The notes under the pieces are model-generated. The model saw only the letters and a list, made by a program, of their open reading frames with translations, did not search any database and was not told the origin of the DNA. Position numbers and translations under genes: made by a program. From the NCBI GenBank assembly GCA_944363685.1, contig CALVUV010000057.1:1-8029 (forward strand): DNA of 8,029 bases. Reading direction: 5' to 3'. Below are positions 1 through 5,242 of the stretch, one piece after another (position 1 is the stretch's first letter; every line of letters starts with the position of its first letter). This DNA comes from an uncultured Bacilli bacterium (GTDB taxonomy: Bacteria > Bacillota_I > Bacilli_A > RF39 > UBA660).

Positions 1-119
1 TCTTTATATTGTAATAATAAAGTACTCTTTCCACTTCTTCTTACTCCTGTAATTACTTTTATTAAATTTAAGTCTTTACCTGCTATTAACTGATTTAAAT
101 ATTTTTCTCTTACAAGCAT
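1..119 (-). CDS. AAA_14-type ATP-binding protein, N-terminal fragment
   Basis: The first 39 codons are visible; the gene runs off the left edge. The start is ATG at 119-117, preceded by AGGTGA about 7 bases upstream. The peptide opens MLVREKYLNQL and has a clear Walker A P-loop at residues 25-33 (GVRRSGKST) directly after a hydrophobic strand (IKVIT). This arrangement of a short N-terminal helix and then I-K-V-I-T-G-x-R-R-S-G-K-S-T is typical of the AAA_14 / DUF4143 ATP-binding proteins that are common and variable in number in gut Firmicutes and Bacteroidetes; their role is poorly defined. What is seen is the P-loop and the opening; the family name is inferred from that short stretch, and the DUF4143 C-terminus cannot be checked here. 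A consensus sigma-A promoter and a repeated dyad element lie just upstream. Confidence 0.75.
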   Translation of the reverse strand, partial: MLVREKYLNQLIAGKDLNLIKVITGVRRSGKSTLLLQYK

Positions 120-138
120 AAATATCACCTCTGATATC

Positions 139-167
139 ATTATATACTAATCTTCAGTTTTTGTCAA
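139..167 (-). promoter_or_regulatory. consensus sigma-A promoter of the AAA_14-type ATPase gene
   Basis: On the minus strand TTGACA (167-162), a spacer of exactly 17 bases and TATAAT (144-139) match the housekeeping consensus in all 12 positions. The start codon is about 20 bases downstream of the -10 box, leaving a short leader with an AGGTGA ribosome binding site. The -35 box lies one base from the dyad element at 169-192, so a protein bound there would touch or block RNA polymerase. Confidence 0.85.
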
Positions 168-168
168 A

Positions 169-224
169 GTTTTACGATTACAGTCGCAAAACTTTTTACT
201 TTTTTATTTTTTGCGATTACAGTC
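169..224. repeat. two copies of a CGATTACAGTC element, one within a dyad
   Basis: Positions 169-192 form an imperfect inverted repeat, GTTTTRCGAYT on the left mirrored by ARTCGYAAAAC on the right. The left half plus centre recurs at 209-224 in the same orientation (TTTTRCGATTACAGTC, 15 of 16 bases shared, 39 bases apart). The second copy ends exactly at the stop codon of the membrane-protein gene at 224. The first copy abuts the -35 box of the ATPase promoter. This looks like a protein binding site, possibly an autoregulatory operator of the ATPase gene; that role is inferred. Confidence 0.6.
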
Positions 225-742
225 TATTTTATAAAGAAACTAAATATGAAGTCAATTATTATTAAAATTAGAAGAATTATGGAAACGAATTTAGGAATCT
301 TTTCTATAAATTTATCTGTTAGAGGTTTTACTATATAAAGAAATATAAGACAAGCGACACCCCAACCAAGACTTACTTCTAATGCTATATATTTACCAAA
401 GTTAAATTTTAAATCCGTATAATCCCAAAAACTTTTATGGAAAAAGAACTCTGTTAAGTATCCTCCTGCTAATTCTAATATAGTTAAAATGATAGTAATT
501 GTTAAAAATAATAAAATTATTTTTAGCCATCTTTTTATCTTTAGATTATTAAATATTAGTCTTGTTAAAAAAATCATTATAATTACTCCAAAACCATATA
601 TAGGCATCCAAGGTCCATAGAATGGATTATTAGTAAAACTTCCTGCAGTTATAAAATGCATTATATTTTCGAAAAGAAAACCAAAAAATGAAAATAAAAG
701 AAAATTATTTAAGTAGTAGTATAAATTATTTTTTGTTGTCAT
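224..742 (-). CDS. CmpB-like integral membrane protein (putative ABC-transporter type IV family)
   Basis: A 172-residue, very hydrophobic protein with about five predicted membrane segments (roughly 12-33, 46-66, 72-95, 116-138, 151-171). Three conserved blocks identify the family once called DUF1113 and now the putative ABC-transporter type IV / CmpB family: FYGPWMPIYGFG at 41-52, an acidic residue in the ELAGGYLTE block near 90-98, and FWDYTDLKFNFGKYI at 105-119, followed by a LGWG motif. Despite the family name, transport has not been established for these proteins and no ATPase partner is adjacent. The ATG at 742 has an AGGTGA site 6 bases upstream. A candidate -10 (TATAAT, 787-782) lacks a good -35, so expression may depend partly on read-through past the weak terminator upstream. 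Family assignment is fairly sure; function is unknown. Confidence 0.8.
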   Translation of the reverse strand: MTTKNNLYYYLNNFLLFSFFGFLFENIMHFITAGSFTNNPFYGPWMPIYGFGVIIMIFLTRLIFNNLKIKRWLKIILLFLTITIILTILELAGGYLTEFFFHKSFWDYTDLKFNFGKYIALEVSLGWGVACLIFLYIVKPLTDKFIEKIPKFVSIILLILIIIDFIFSFFIK

Positions 743-785
743 TAGACTTCACCTGTTTTTATTATTTACTAATTTCTTTTTATTA

Positions 786-818
786 TACAAAAAGAAACTC
801 TAATTTCTAGAGCTTCTT
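786..818 (-). terminator. rho-independent terminator after the YjcZ-like pair
   Basis: Immediately after the stop at 821, the minus strand forms a stem between 818-808 and 802-792 (AAGAAGCTCTA with TAGAGTTTCTT, one internal mismatch, 5-base loop). It is followed by a T-rich run TTTCTTTTTGT. Geometry fits an intrinsic terminator closing the two-gene unit at 821-1049. The stem is AT-rich, so termination may be partial. Confidence 0.7.
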
Positions 819-820
819 AA

Positions 821-946
821 TTAATAAGTCATACAAGAACCTAAGATAATAGCTAGTAAGATATATAATACAATTATGATTACAAAGCTATTTCTTGGTC
901 TAGAACAGCAGCTAGTTGTTACTGTTTGATTATTTGAACAAGACAT
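821..946 (-). CDS. YjcZ-like small membrane protein (sporulation-associated family), 41 residues
   Basis: A 41-residue protein, below usual gene-calling limits. The start is ATG at 946-944 with a very strong site (AAGGAGGTGT, 960-951) 4-8 bases upstream, and the stop is TAA at 823-821. The N-terminal half is polar and Cys-rich (MSCSNNQTVTTSCCSRPRNS); the second half is a single hydrophobic segment, FVIIIVLYILLAIILGSC, at residues 21-38. A short polar, Gly/Asn/Cys-rich head followed by a segment of the form F-x-L-I-V-V-L-F-I-L-L-x-I-I-x-G is the signature of the YjcZ family of tiny proteins found in Bacilli and annotated as sporulation proteins. It lies 22 bases downstream of a paralogue, in the same transcription unit. 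The GSC here is an internal Cys near the C-terminus and not a lipobox. The ribosome binding site makes a real gene very likely; the sporulation role is family-based inference. Confidence 0.8.
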   Translation of the reverse strand: MSCSNNQTVTTSCCSRPRNSFVIIIVLYILLAIILGSCMTY

Positions 947-968
947 TTTTACACCTCCTTATTATATC

Positions 969-1049
969 TTAGATATAGGCACCTATAATTATAACTAGTA
1001 AGATAAATAATACTAATACAATAGCGCTGTTTGAATTACAATTACCCAT
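969..1049 (-). CDS. YjcZ-like small membrane protein (sporulation-associated family), 26 residues
   Basis: Only 26 residues: MGNCNSNSAIVLVLFILLVI followed by IIGAYI. The start is ATG at 1049-1047, preceded by AAAAAAAGGAGGATTAAGTT, an excellent ribosome binding site; the stop is TAA at 971-969. A six-residue polar head (GNCNSN) is followed by one hydrophobic helix, the minimal YjcZ-type architecture. It is the first gene of a two-gene unit with the 41-residue paralogue 22 bases downstream; the helices are alike (I-V-L-x-x-I-L-L-x-I-I-x-G) while the heads differ. The candidate sigma-K-like promoter at 1083-1110 would give a leader of about 25 bases. The gene call rests on the ribosome binding site, the paralogue and the family resemblance. 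Confidence 0.78.
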   Translation of the reverse strand: MGNCNSNSAIVLVLFILLVIIIGAYI

Positions 1050-1082
1050 AACTTAATCCTCCTTTTTTTCTAGTGTTCACAT

Positions 1083-1110
1083 TATTTTATGGTAATTAAT
1101 AAAAAAGTGT
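1083..1110 (-). promoter_or_regulatory. candidate mother-cell (sigma-K-like) promoter for the YjcZ-like pair
   Basis: On the minus strand CATAAAATA (1091-1083) matches the sigma-K -10 form CATAnnnTA, and an AC dinucleotide (1110-1109) sits 17 bases upstream, as in the sigma-K -35. The first start codon is 33 bases downstream of the -10. No TTGACA/TATAAT pair was seen here on this strand. The motif is short and the region AT-rich, so chance occurrence is possible; the match gains weight from the family of the genes it precedes. Confidence 0.4.
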
Positions 1111-1130
1111 GATAAATTTGCTTTATTTAT

Positions 1131-1159
1131 TTGCAAGTTAGAAGAGTTAATGCTATTAT
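1131..1159 (+). promoter_or_regulatory. sigma-A promoter of prsA
   Basis: TTGCAA (1131-1136), a 17-base spacer and TATTAT (1154-1159) form a good housekeeping promoter 27 bases ahead of the prsA start. AAGGAGG (1173-1179) with 7-base spacing follows. It is divergent from the YjcZ-like promoter about 20 bases away, so the two may influence each other. Confidence 0.7.
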
Positions 1160-1186
1160 ATTTAGTGAGTACAAGGAGGAAATTAA

Positions 1187-2197
1187 ATGAAAAAAATAGT
1201 TAAAGTAACTGCTTCCGCTCTTGCAATGTGTTTGCTTGTAACTGGATGCGGAAATAATGCTGAACTTAAAGATAATAATACAGTTGTTAAGACTGATGAA
1301 GGGAAAATATCAGCTGATACTCTATACGAGGAATTAAGAGATAAATATGGTATTAGTGTTTTGGTTGATATGATTGATCATCAATTATTTGATGAGAAGT
1401 ATAAGACTGATGATGAAGAGGAAGAGACAATAAATGCACAAATTGAACAGATGAAGAGTCAATACAATAATGATGATGAAGCATTTCTTGCTGCTATCCA
1501 ACAATATTTAGGTGTTGAAAATGAAGATGAATTAAAAGAGATGTTATCACTTGAATATAAGAGGAATTTAGCGATTGAAGATTATGTTAAAGATAGTGTT
1601 ACTGATGATGAAATACAAAAGTATTATGATGATGAAGTAATTGGTGATATTAAAGTTAGACACATATTAATTAGTCCTGAAACTACTGATGATATGTCTA
1701 CTGAAGAACAAACTGAAGCTGAAGAGAAAGCTAAAAAAGAAGCAGAAGATTTAATTAAACAGTTAGATGATGGTGCTGATTTTGAAGAGCTTGCTAAAGA
1801 GTATTCTGATGATACTGGTAGTGCTAGTGACGGTGGTCTTATTGATTACTTTAATAGAGATGATAATATGGATGAGGCTTTCTTAAATGCATCTATTGAT
1901 CTTGAAGAAGGTAAATATACAGAAGAACCTGTACAATCTAGCTATGGATATCATATAATACTTAAAGTTGATCAAAAGAAGAAACCTAAACTTAAAGAAG
2001 TTAAAGATGATGTTATACAAACTTTAGCTGATAATAAATTAAATGAAGATGCATCATTAAGATATAATGCTTTGATTGCTATTAGAGAAGATGCTGGTAT
2101 TGAATTTAATGATGATAGTTTAAAGAAAGATTATGATGATTTAATGCAACAGTTATTAGATAGTGTTAATACTAATACTGATACAAGTGCAAGTTAA
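1187..2197 (+). CDS. prsA: PrsA-type foldase lipoprotein (parvulin peptidyl-prolyl isomerase)
   Basis: A 336-residue extracytoplasmic lipoprotein expected to help secreted proteins fold at the membrane-wall interface by cis-trans isomerisation of prolyl bonds. The signal peptide (residues 1-20, MKKIVKVTASALAMCLLVTG) ends in a lipobox with Cys21 as the lipidated residue. Residues 40-150 form a helical N-terminal chaperone-like region. The parvulin domain spans about 155-262: VRHILI at 158-163, FEELAKEYSDDTGSASDGG at 199-217, and the closing YGYHIILKV at 253-261. A C-terminal helical region follows and ends in a Ser/Thr/Asp-rich tail. Length and domain order match Firmicute PrsA. The protein is strikingly acidic, rich in Asp-Asp and Glu runs encoded by GAT/GAA repeats. 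The gene has its own promoter and terminator, so it is monocistronic. An alternative is a general PpiC-type lipoprotein of the same fold. Confidence 0.92.
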   Translation: MKKIVKVTASALAMCLLVTGCGNNAELKDNNTVVKTDEGKISADTLYEELRDKYGISVLVDMIDHQLFDEKYKTDDEEEETINAQIEQMKSQYNNDDEAFLAAIQQYLGVENEDELKEMLSLEYKRNLAIEDYVKDSVTDDEIQKYYDDEVIGDIKVRHILISPETTDDMSTEEQTEAEEKAKKEAEDLIKQLDDGADFEELAKEYSDDTGSASDGGLIDYFNRDDNMDEAFLNASIDLEEGKYTEEPVQSSYGYHIILKVDQKKKPKLKEVKDDVIQTLADNKLNEDASLRYNALIAIREDAGIEFNDDSLKKDYDDLMQQLLDSVNTNTDTSAS

Positions 2198-2212
2198 TAA
2201 AATTAAACATTT

Positions 2213-2246
2213 AAGAGAAGTACACTTTTTGTTACTTCTCTTTTTT
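2213..2246 (+). terminator. rho-independent terminator of prsA
   Basis: A perfect 10-base-pair stem, AAGAGAAGTA (2213-2222) with TACTTCTCTT (2233-2242), has a 10-base loop and runs into T2241-T2246. It lies 16 bases after the prsA stop. The T-run overlaps the -35 box of the next promoter by two bases, so terminator and promoter are fused back to back. Confidence 0.88.
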
Positions 2247-2273
2247 GACAAATTAATAATTTTGTGTTATAAT
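2245..2273 (+). promoter_or_regulatory. perfect-consensus sigma-A promoter of the 235-residue gene
   Basis: TTGACA (2245-2250), exactly 17 bases, TATAAT (2268-2273): 12 of 12 consensus positions. The coding start is 32 bases downstream of the -10, with AAAGGG (2291-2296) as ribosome binding site. Such a promoter predicts strong constitutive transcription of a gene of unknown function. Confidence 0.9.
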
Positions 2274-2304
2274 ATGCAGCACAAGAAATGAAAGGGATGA
2301 AACT

Positions 2305-3012
2305 ATGAGAAATGAAATAAATGAACATGATAAAAATAGATTAATAACAATATGTAATAATGTTGAAAATGACTTTAATAGTTTTTCTGTTCAGTTTGAG
2401 AGTATTGAGGATTTCTTTATTTGGAGATCTGAAATTAAAGAGGAAATAGAAAAAAAGGTAGCTAATACTGATAAACAAAAAGATGAAGTATATAAAGATA
2501 AGTTACGTGATGAAATAATAGAAGAGGAAATTAGAGGTAACAAATCTTTAGAGTTACTTTATGATTGGTCTAAGTTTTATATGATGGTTGATGAATCTAA
2601 AGGTAAATTAAGATCAATTAATGATCAATATGGGCTAGATGATAATGATCATCTAATAAAAGCTACTAGTCTTTTACATAATCATTTAGTAGGACAAGGT
2701 AAAGCCAACAAAAAAGATTTATTTGATATCTTTCAGATAAGAGAAATCAATCTTGGTGTTAGATATACTCTTAGAACAATTAATACTCCTTATGAATTTG
2801 AGAGAATTATAGTTAAAGAGGATGAGACAGAGGCTTGGCCTACTCCATTATTTATTATGTTACTTGAAGCTTATGGAGTTACAGGAGAAGATTTACTTGA
2901 AGTTGGTAAAAAGTTTGAAGATTTAAGTAATAAATATATTGAAGATATTACAAATAATCATGTTATTAGTCAAGATGAACAAAAAGTATATAAAAATAGT
3001 TTAAAAGGATAG
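2305..3012 (+). CDS. uncharacterised cytoplasmic protein, 235 residues
   Basis: I do not recognise this protein. The ATG at 2305 is set by AAAGGG 8 bases upstream and a consensus promoter. There is no signal peptide, lipobox or membrane segment. The composition is charged and mostly helical: residues about 45-85 are Lys/Glu-rich (KEEIEKKVANTDKQKDEVYK onward, then EIIEEEIRGN) and may form a coiled coil. A middle section (about 95-140) carries LDDNDHLIKATSLLHNHLVG, with three His residues that need not be catalytic. A block around 150-185 (INLGVRYTLRTINTPYEFER, then EAWPTPLFIMLLEAYGVTGE) looks like a compact folded domain. Only one Cys (near residue 17) is present. It is flanked by prsA and, convergently, recX, and is transcribed alone; its TAG stop lies inside the shared terminator. 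The coding call is sure; no function is offered. Confidence 0.85.
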   Translation: MRNEINEHDKNRLITICNNVENDFNSFSVQFESIEDFFIWRSEIKEEIEKKVANTDKQKDEVYKDKLRDEIIEEEIRGNKSLELLYDWSKFYMMVDESKGKLRSINDQYGLDDNDHLIKATSLLHNHLVGQGKANKKDLFDIFQIREINLGVRYTLRTINTPYEFERIIVKEDETEAWPTPLFIMLLEAYGVTGEDLLEVGKKFEDLSNKYIEDITNNHVISQDEQKVYKNSLKG

Positions 3013-3028
3013 TTAGTCTATCCTTTTA
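3002..3028. terminator. bidirectional terminator overlapping both convergent stop codons
   Basis: A perfect 11-base-pair stem, TAAAAGGATAG (3002-3012) with CTATCCTTTTA (3018-3028), closes on a 5-base loop TTAGT. On the plus strand it is followed by TTCTTTTTCT; on the minus strand by T-rich sequence (a TTTT closing the stem, then ACTATTTTTAT). The TAG stop of the plus gene (3010-3012) and the TAA stop of recX (3028-3026) are both part of the stem, so one structure serves both genes. Confidence 0.85.
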
Positions 3029-3775
3029 TTCTTTTTCTATATTAAAACCTAAACTATACATTTTTTGTTTTAATTTATATTCTAGTTCTTTACCAGAATA
3101 TTTTTTACTTAACTTTTTATAATACTTTTCATATTCTTTTTTAGCGATATCATTATTTTCTTCTATAGTAGTAGAATTTAATATTTCTTTTATAATATCT
3201 TTAGAAAAACCACTACTAATTAAATCTAATTGTAATTTTTGTTTTAAGACTTTAGCACTTTTATTATGATTAGATTTTATTTTCTTAGAGATTAACTTCT
3301 CTATTTTTTCTTTTTCTAAAGATGTATTATACTCTTCTAAAGCTAAAAGATAATCATCGGATGCTACACCTTTTTTTACTAGTTCTTCTTCTATTTTTTT
3401 AGGTCCTTTATTAGTTGTAATAATAGCATTATGAACATAACTCTTAGCATAGTTTTTATCATTAATATATCCTTGTTTTTCTAAAGTGGTGATAGCAAAG
3501 GCTATACTCTCTTTACTATATTTTTTATCAGTTAACTGTTTTCTTATCTCTTCTTTAGTTTTAATAGTTCTTTTTAAAGTCTTTAGAGCATCATAATAAC
3601 TTTCATAGTTTTTATTATCTTCAATTATCTTAGTAAGTTCATCTTTTTCTATATTTTTAGTTATTAGAAGTTCATACTTTAAAATTATTTCTTCATAAAA
3701 GTCATAACTATTAAAATCATCTAAATATATAGTGTATAAACCATTAGGTCTTTTTTTAAATTTTTCTATTTTCAT
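3026..3775 (-). CDS. recX: RecX regulatory protein
   Basis: A 249-residue protein matching the longer, Firmicute type of RecX, which binds along RecA filaments and modulates recombination and SOS induction. The N-terminal beta-rich part (MKIEKFKKRPNGLYTIYLDD) is followed by three-helix RecX repeats: AL..L....KT..EIR.QL..K.YS.E.I..AI..LE at about 63-100, the hallmark GYINDKNYAKSYVHNAI at about 102-118, and GPKKIEEELVKKGV. C-terminal repeats end near LGFNIEKE. It starts 11 bases after the radical SAM gene; the stop TAA of that gene is part of the sequence TAAAGGAGG that forms the recX ribosome binding site, so translation is probably coupled. recA is not in the window. Very Lys-rich, as usual for the family in AT-rich genomes. 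Confidence 0.9.
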   Translation of the reverse strand: MKIEKFKKRPNGLYTIYLDDFNSYDFYEEIILKYELLITKNIEKDELTKIIEDNKNYESYYDALKTLKRTIKTKEEIRKQLTDKKYSKESIAFAITTLEKQGYINDKNYAKSYVHNAIITTNKGPKKIEEELVKKGVASDDYLLALEEYNTSLEKEKIEKLISKKIKSNHNKSAKVLKQKLQLDLISSGFSKDIIKEILNSTTIEENNDIAKKEYEKYYKKLSKKYSGKELEYKLKQKMYSLGFNIEKE

Positions 3776-3786
3776 TGGTACCTCCT

Positions 3787-4851
3787 TTAGTTAAGAGAAT
3801 TATTAAATTTATAAAGTTGTTTACATAAGGGCTTTTTTCTTGTTCCATTATATGTTTTTATGGTTTCTAAATTTTCATAGATATTAGGAGTTTTTATACC
3901 CATACTGTTAAGCATTTCTAAATCATATTCTTTAAAGGCTGCACAAGGTAGAACTATACCATCATATTTTATGACTAGTTTAGTTAAACCTGCTGTACAT
4001 TTATGGGTATCTTCTTCTTGTAAATGGATTCCTACTCTTAAGTTACCTTTAAAGTCATTTTTACATTTTTCATATATTTTAATAAATTCTTTAAATTCAT
4101 CTTCGGATAAAGAAAGAATATTTTCATTAACTCTTCCTCTTCCTTGAGGAACAAAGTTTAAAATACTTAGTTCATCAAATTCTGCAACATTAAGCATTTC
4201 AATAATATCAACGAGCTCTTTATAATTAATTTTTGTAGGAATAAAATGGGCATCTGTTTTTAATCCTGCACTTTTGGCTTTTATCATTGATAATGTTACT
4301 AAGTCAAAGTTATTTTTAGTTCCCATAATTTTATTATATACTTCTTGGTTCCAAGCTTGAAAGTCAAAAACAATCTTATCTAGTCCTACTTCTTTTAATA
4401 AGTTACAATCATGAGTTGATAGAGAATAAAACCTTTTTTCATTATCTTTTATATATATATTCATTAACTTGTTTATTAACTTTTCATATTCATCTTTAGG
4501 CATTCCTTCTAATAGATATGATTCATACTGTTTTCTTAAGTTATATTTTAATTGTTCAATATCTTCTTCTGTCATTTTAGATCTTGATTTTATACCACTA
4601 GTAAATAAGACTACTTTTATATTATTTAATTTACAATATCTAATCATTCTTAAAAGTTCAGGGTGTAATAGAGGTTCTCCTCCTGATAAAGATATTTCTT
4701 CTATTCCGCCATTATAGATAAAATAATCTATTACTTCTTTAAACTTTTTATAATCTATTCTTCTATTTTTATTAATAGAAGAACATGATGAACAAAATAA
4801 ACAATTATTTGGGCAAGTTTCAATAATTTCAAAGCATAAGTCTTTTAACAT
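3787..4851 (-). CDS. radical SAM enzyme of unknown substrate with Cys-containing C-terminal extension
   Basis: A 354-residue enzyme. The radical SAM cluster motif CxxxCxxC is Cys13-Cys17-Cys20 (CPNNCLFC), and Cys23 follows; SAM-binding SGGEP is at 56-60 after IEEISL. An unusual charged helical insertion lies at about 90-145 between the second and third barrel strands (EEDIEQLKYNLRKQYESYLL and beyond). Then come VGLDKIVFDFQAWNQEVYNK and a conserved-looking IMGTKNNFD (about 175-183). The C-terminal part has Cys285, Cys303 (in GIVLPCAAFK) and Cys343, with spacing suggestive of a SPASM/Twitch-type auxiliary Fe-S site. Such enzymes often modify peptides, but no precursor peptide gene is adjacent, so the substrate is unknown. 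It is co-transcribed with recX (11-base gap) and separated from rpoZ by a terminator. A hairpin encloses its ribosome binding site (4850-4871). The radical SAM call is firm; pathway is open. Confidence 0.88.
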   Translation of the reverse strand: MLKDLCFEIIETCPNNCLFCSSCSSINKNRRIDYKKFKEVIDYFIYNGGIEEISLSGGEPLLHPELLRMIRYCKLNNIKVVLFTSGIKSRSKMTEEDIEQLKYNLRKQYESYLLEGMPKDEYEKLINKLMNIYIKDNEKRFYSLSTHDCNLLKEVGLDKIVFDFQAWNQEVYNKIMGTKNNFDLVTLSMIKAKSAGLKTDAHFIPTKINYKELVDIIEMLNVAEFDELSILNFVPQGRGRVNENILSLSEDEFKEFIKIYEKCKNDFKGNLRVGIHLQEEDTHKCTAGLTKLVIKYDGIVLPCAAFKEYDLEMLNSMGIKTPNIYENLETIKTYNGTRKKPLCKQLYKFNNSLN

Positions 4852-4871
4852 TCTAAAGCCCCCTTTAGAAT
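4849..4871 (-). promoter_or_regulatory. hairpin with the radical SAM ribosome binding site in its loop
   Basis: On the minus strand ATTCTAAAG (4871-4863) pairs perfectly with CTTTAGAAT (4858-4850) around a GGGG loop. The Shine-Dalgarno sequence AAAGGGGG occupies the upper stem and loop, and the start codon ATG (4851-4849) begins at the base of the stem. Folding would hold the ribosome binding site and the A and T of the start codon, so it could lower translation or respond to a condition. Just upstream, TATCAT-TTAAT-ATGATA is another small perfect dyad that might be an operator or chance. Confidence 0.55.
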
Positions 4872-4890
4872 TATTCTATCATATTAAATG

Positions 4891-4919
4891 ATAAAACACA
4901 CATCTTTTTGATATGTGTT
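4891..4919 (-). terminator. rho-independent terminator of rpoZ
   Basis: One base after the rpoZ stop, AACACATATC (4919-4910) pairs with GATGTGTGTT (4904-4895), ten pairs including one G-U, around an AAAAA loop, and runs into TTAT. It separates rpoZ from the radical SAM-recX unit, which therefore needs its own promoter or read-through. Confidence 0.78.
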
Positions 4920-4920
4920 C

Positions 4921-5133
4921 TTACTTATTATTTTCTTTTGCAACTACCTTTAATTTTCCTTCTAATATTTCTTCTAGAGATCTTCCAATATTTTTTTCAC
5001 ATTTATATTGGTTTAAAGCTAATTGATAGTGTTCATCTTTAGTCATTTCTTTACTACGTCTTGCAGCGATATGAACTAATTCATATTTTGAACTTACTAT
5101 GTTTAATAATTTATCAATTGATGGATATATCAC
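4921..5133 (-). CDS. rpoZ: DNA-directed RNA polymerase omega subunit
   Basis: A 70-residue protein that stabilises the beta-prime subunit during RNA polymerase assembly. The start MIYPSIDKLLNIVSSKYELV, the AARRSKEM block (HIAARRSKEM at 24-33) and the KNIGRSLEEILEGKL ending match omega throughout. I place the start at the GTG at 5133-5131: homologues begin M-x-Y/R-P-S-I-D, and GGAG (5147-5144) then has 10-base spacing. The in-frame GTG three codons earlier, at 5142, would have only one base between it and the GGAG. In many Firmicutes rpoZ lies beside gmk; that neighbour is absent here, and bsh is upstream instead. It is preceded by promoter block A (5144-5203), almost the same as that of bsh, and followed at once by a terminator. 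Confidence 0.9.
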   Translation of the reverse strand: MIYPSIDKLLNIVSSKYELVHIAARRSKEMTKDEHYQLALNQYKCEKNIGRSLEEILEGKLKVVAKENNK

Positions 5134-5143
5134 TAGTATCACA

Positions 5144-5203
5144 CTCCTTATTATTATCTTATAATTATAAAGAATATTTTACAAGTATTATGACACAATT
5201 AGA
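5144..5203 (-). promoter_or_regulatory. rpoZ promoter and leader, copy A of a 60-base repeated block
   Basis: Reading the minus strand, the block runs from TCTAATTGTGTCATAATACT through TTGTAA (5184-5179) and TATAATTATAAGAT to GGAG. TTGTAA with a 17-base spacer and TAAGAT (5161-5156) is the best -35/-10 pair; a TATAAT-like alternative gives a 15-base spacer. By my hand alignment, 50 of 60 bases match copy B ahead of bsh, with one gap. Confidence 0.6.
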
Positions 5204-5242
5204 CACTTTTAGATATGTAAAAAATTATAGTGATGTGTTAAA

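Noticed and set aside
743..820. Strong sigma-A promoter for the CmpB-like gene
   Set aside because: A TATAAT is present at 787-782 but nothing resembling TTGACA lies 16-18 bases upstream; the region is mostly the terminator hairpin.
4469..4717. Open frame of 82 codons on the plus strand within the radical SAM gene
   Set aside because: It lies antisense to a clear radical SAM coding region, has no family resemblance and no convincing ribosome binding site.
3787..4851. Radical SAM gene as an antiviral viperin-type enzyme
   Set aside because: The cluster motif alone does not distinguish viperins; the C-terminal cysteines and large insertion do not fit, and no nucleotide kinase or other defence gene is adjacent.
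5131..5142. GTG at 5142 as the rpoZ start
   Set aside because: Only one base would separate it from the Shine-Dalgarno GGAG, and it adds three residues not seen in omega subunits; the GTG at 5133 gives the standard M-I-Y-P-S-I-D opening.
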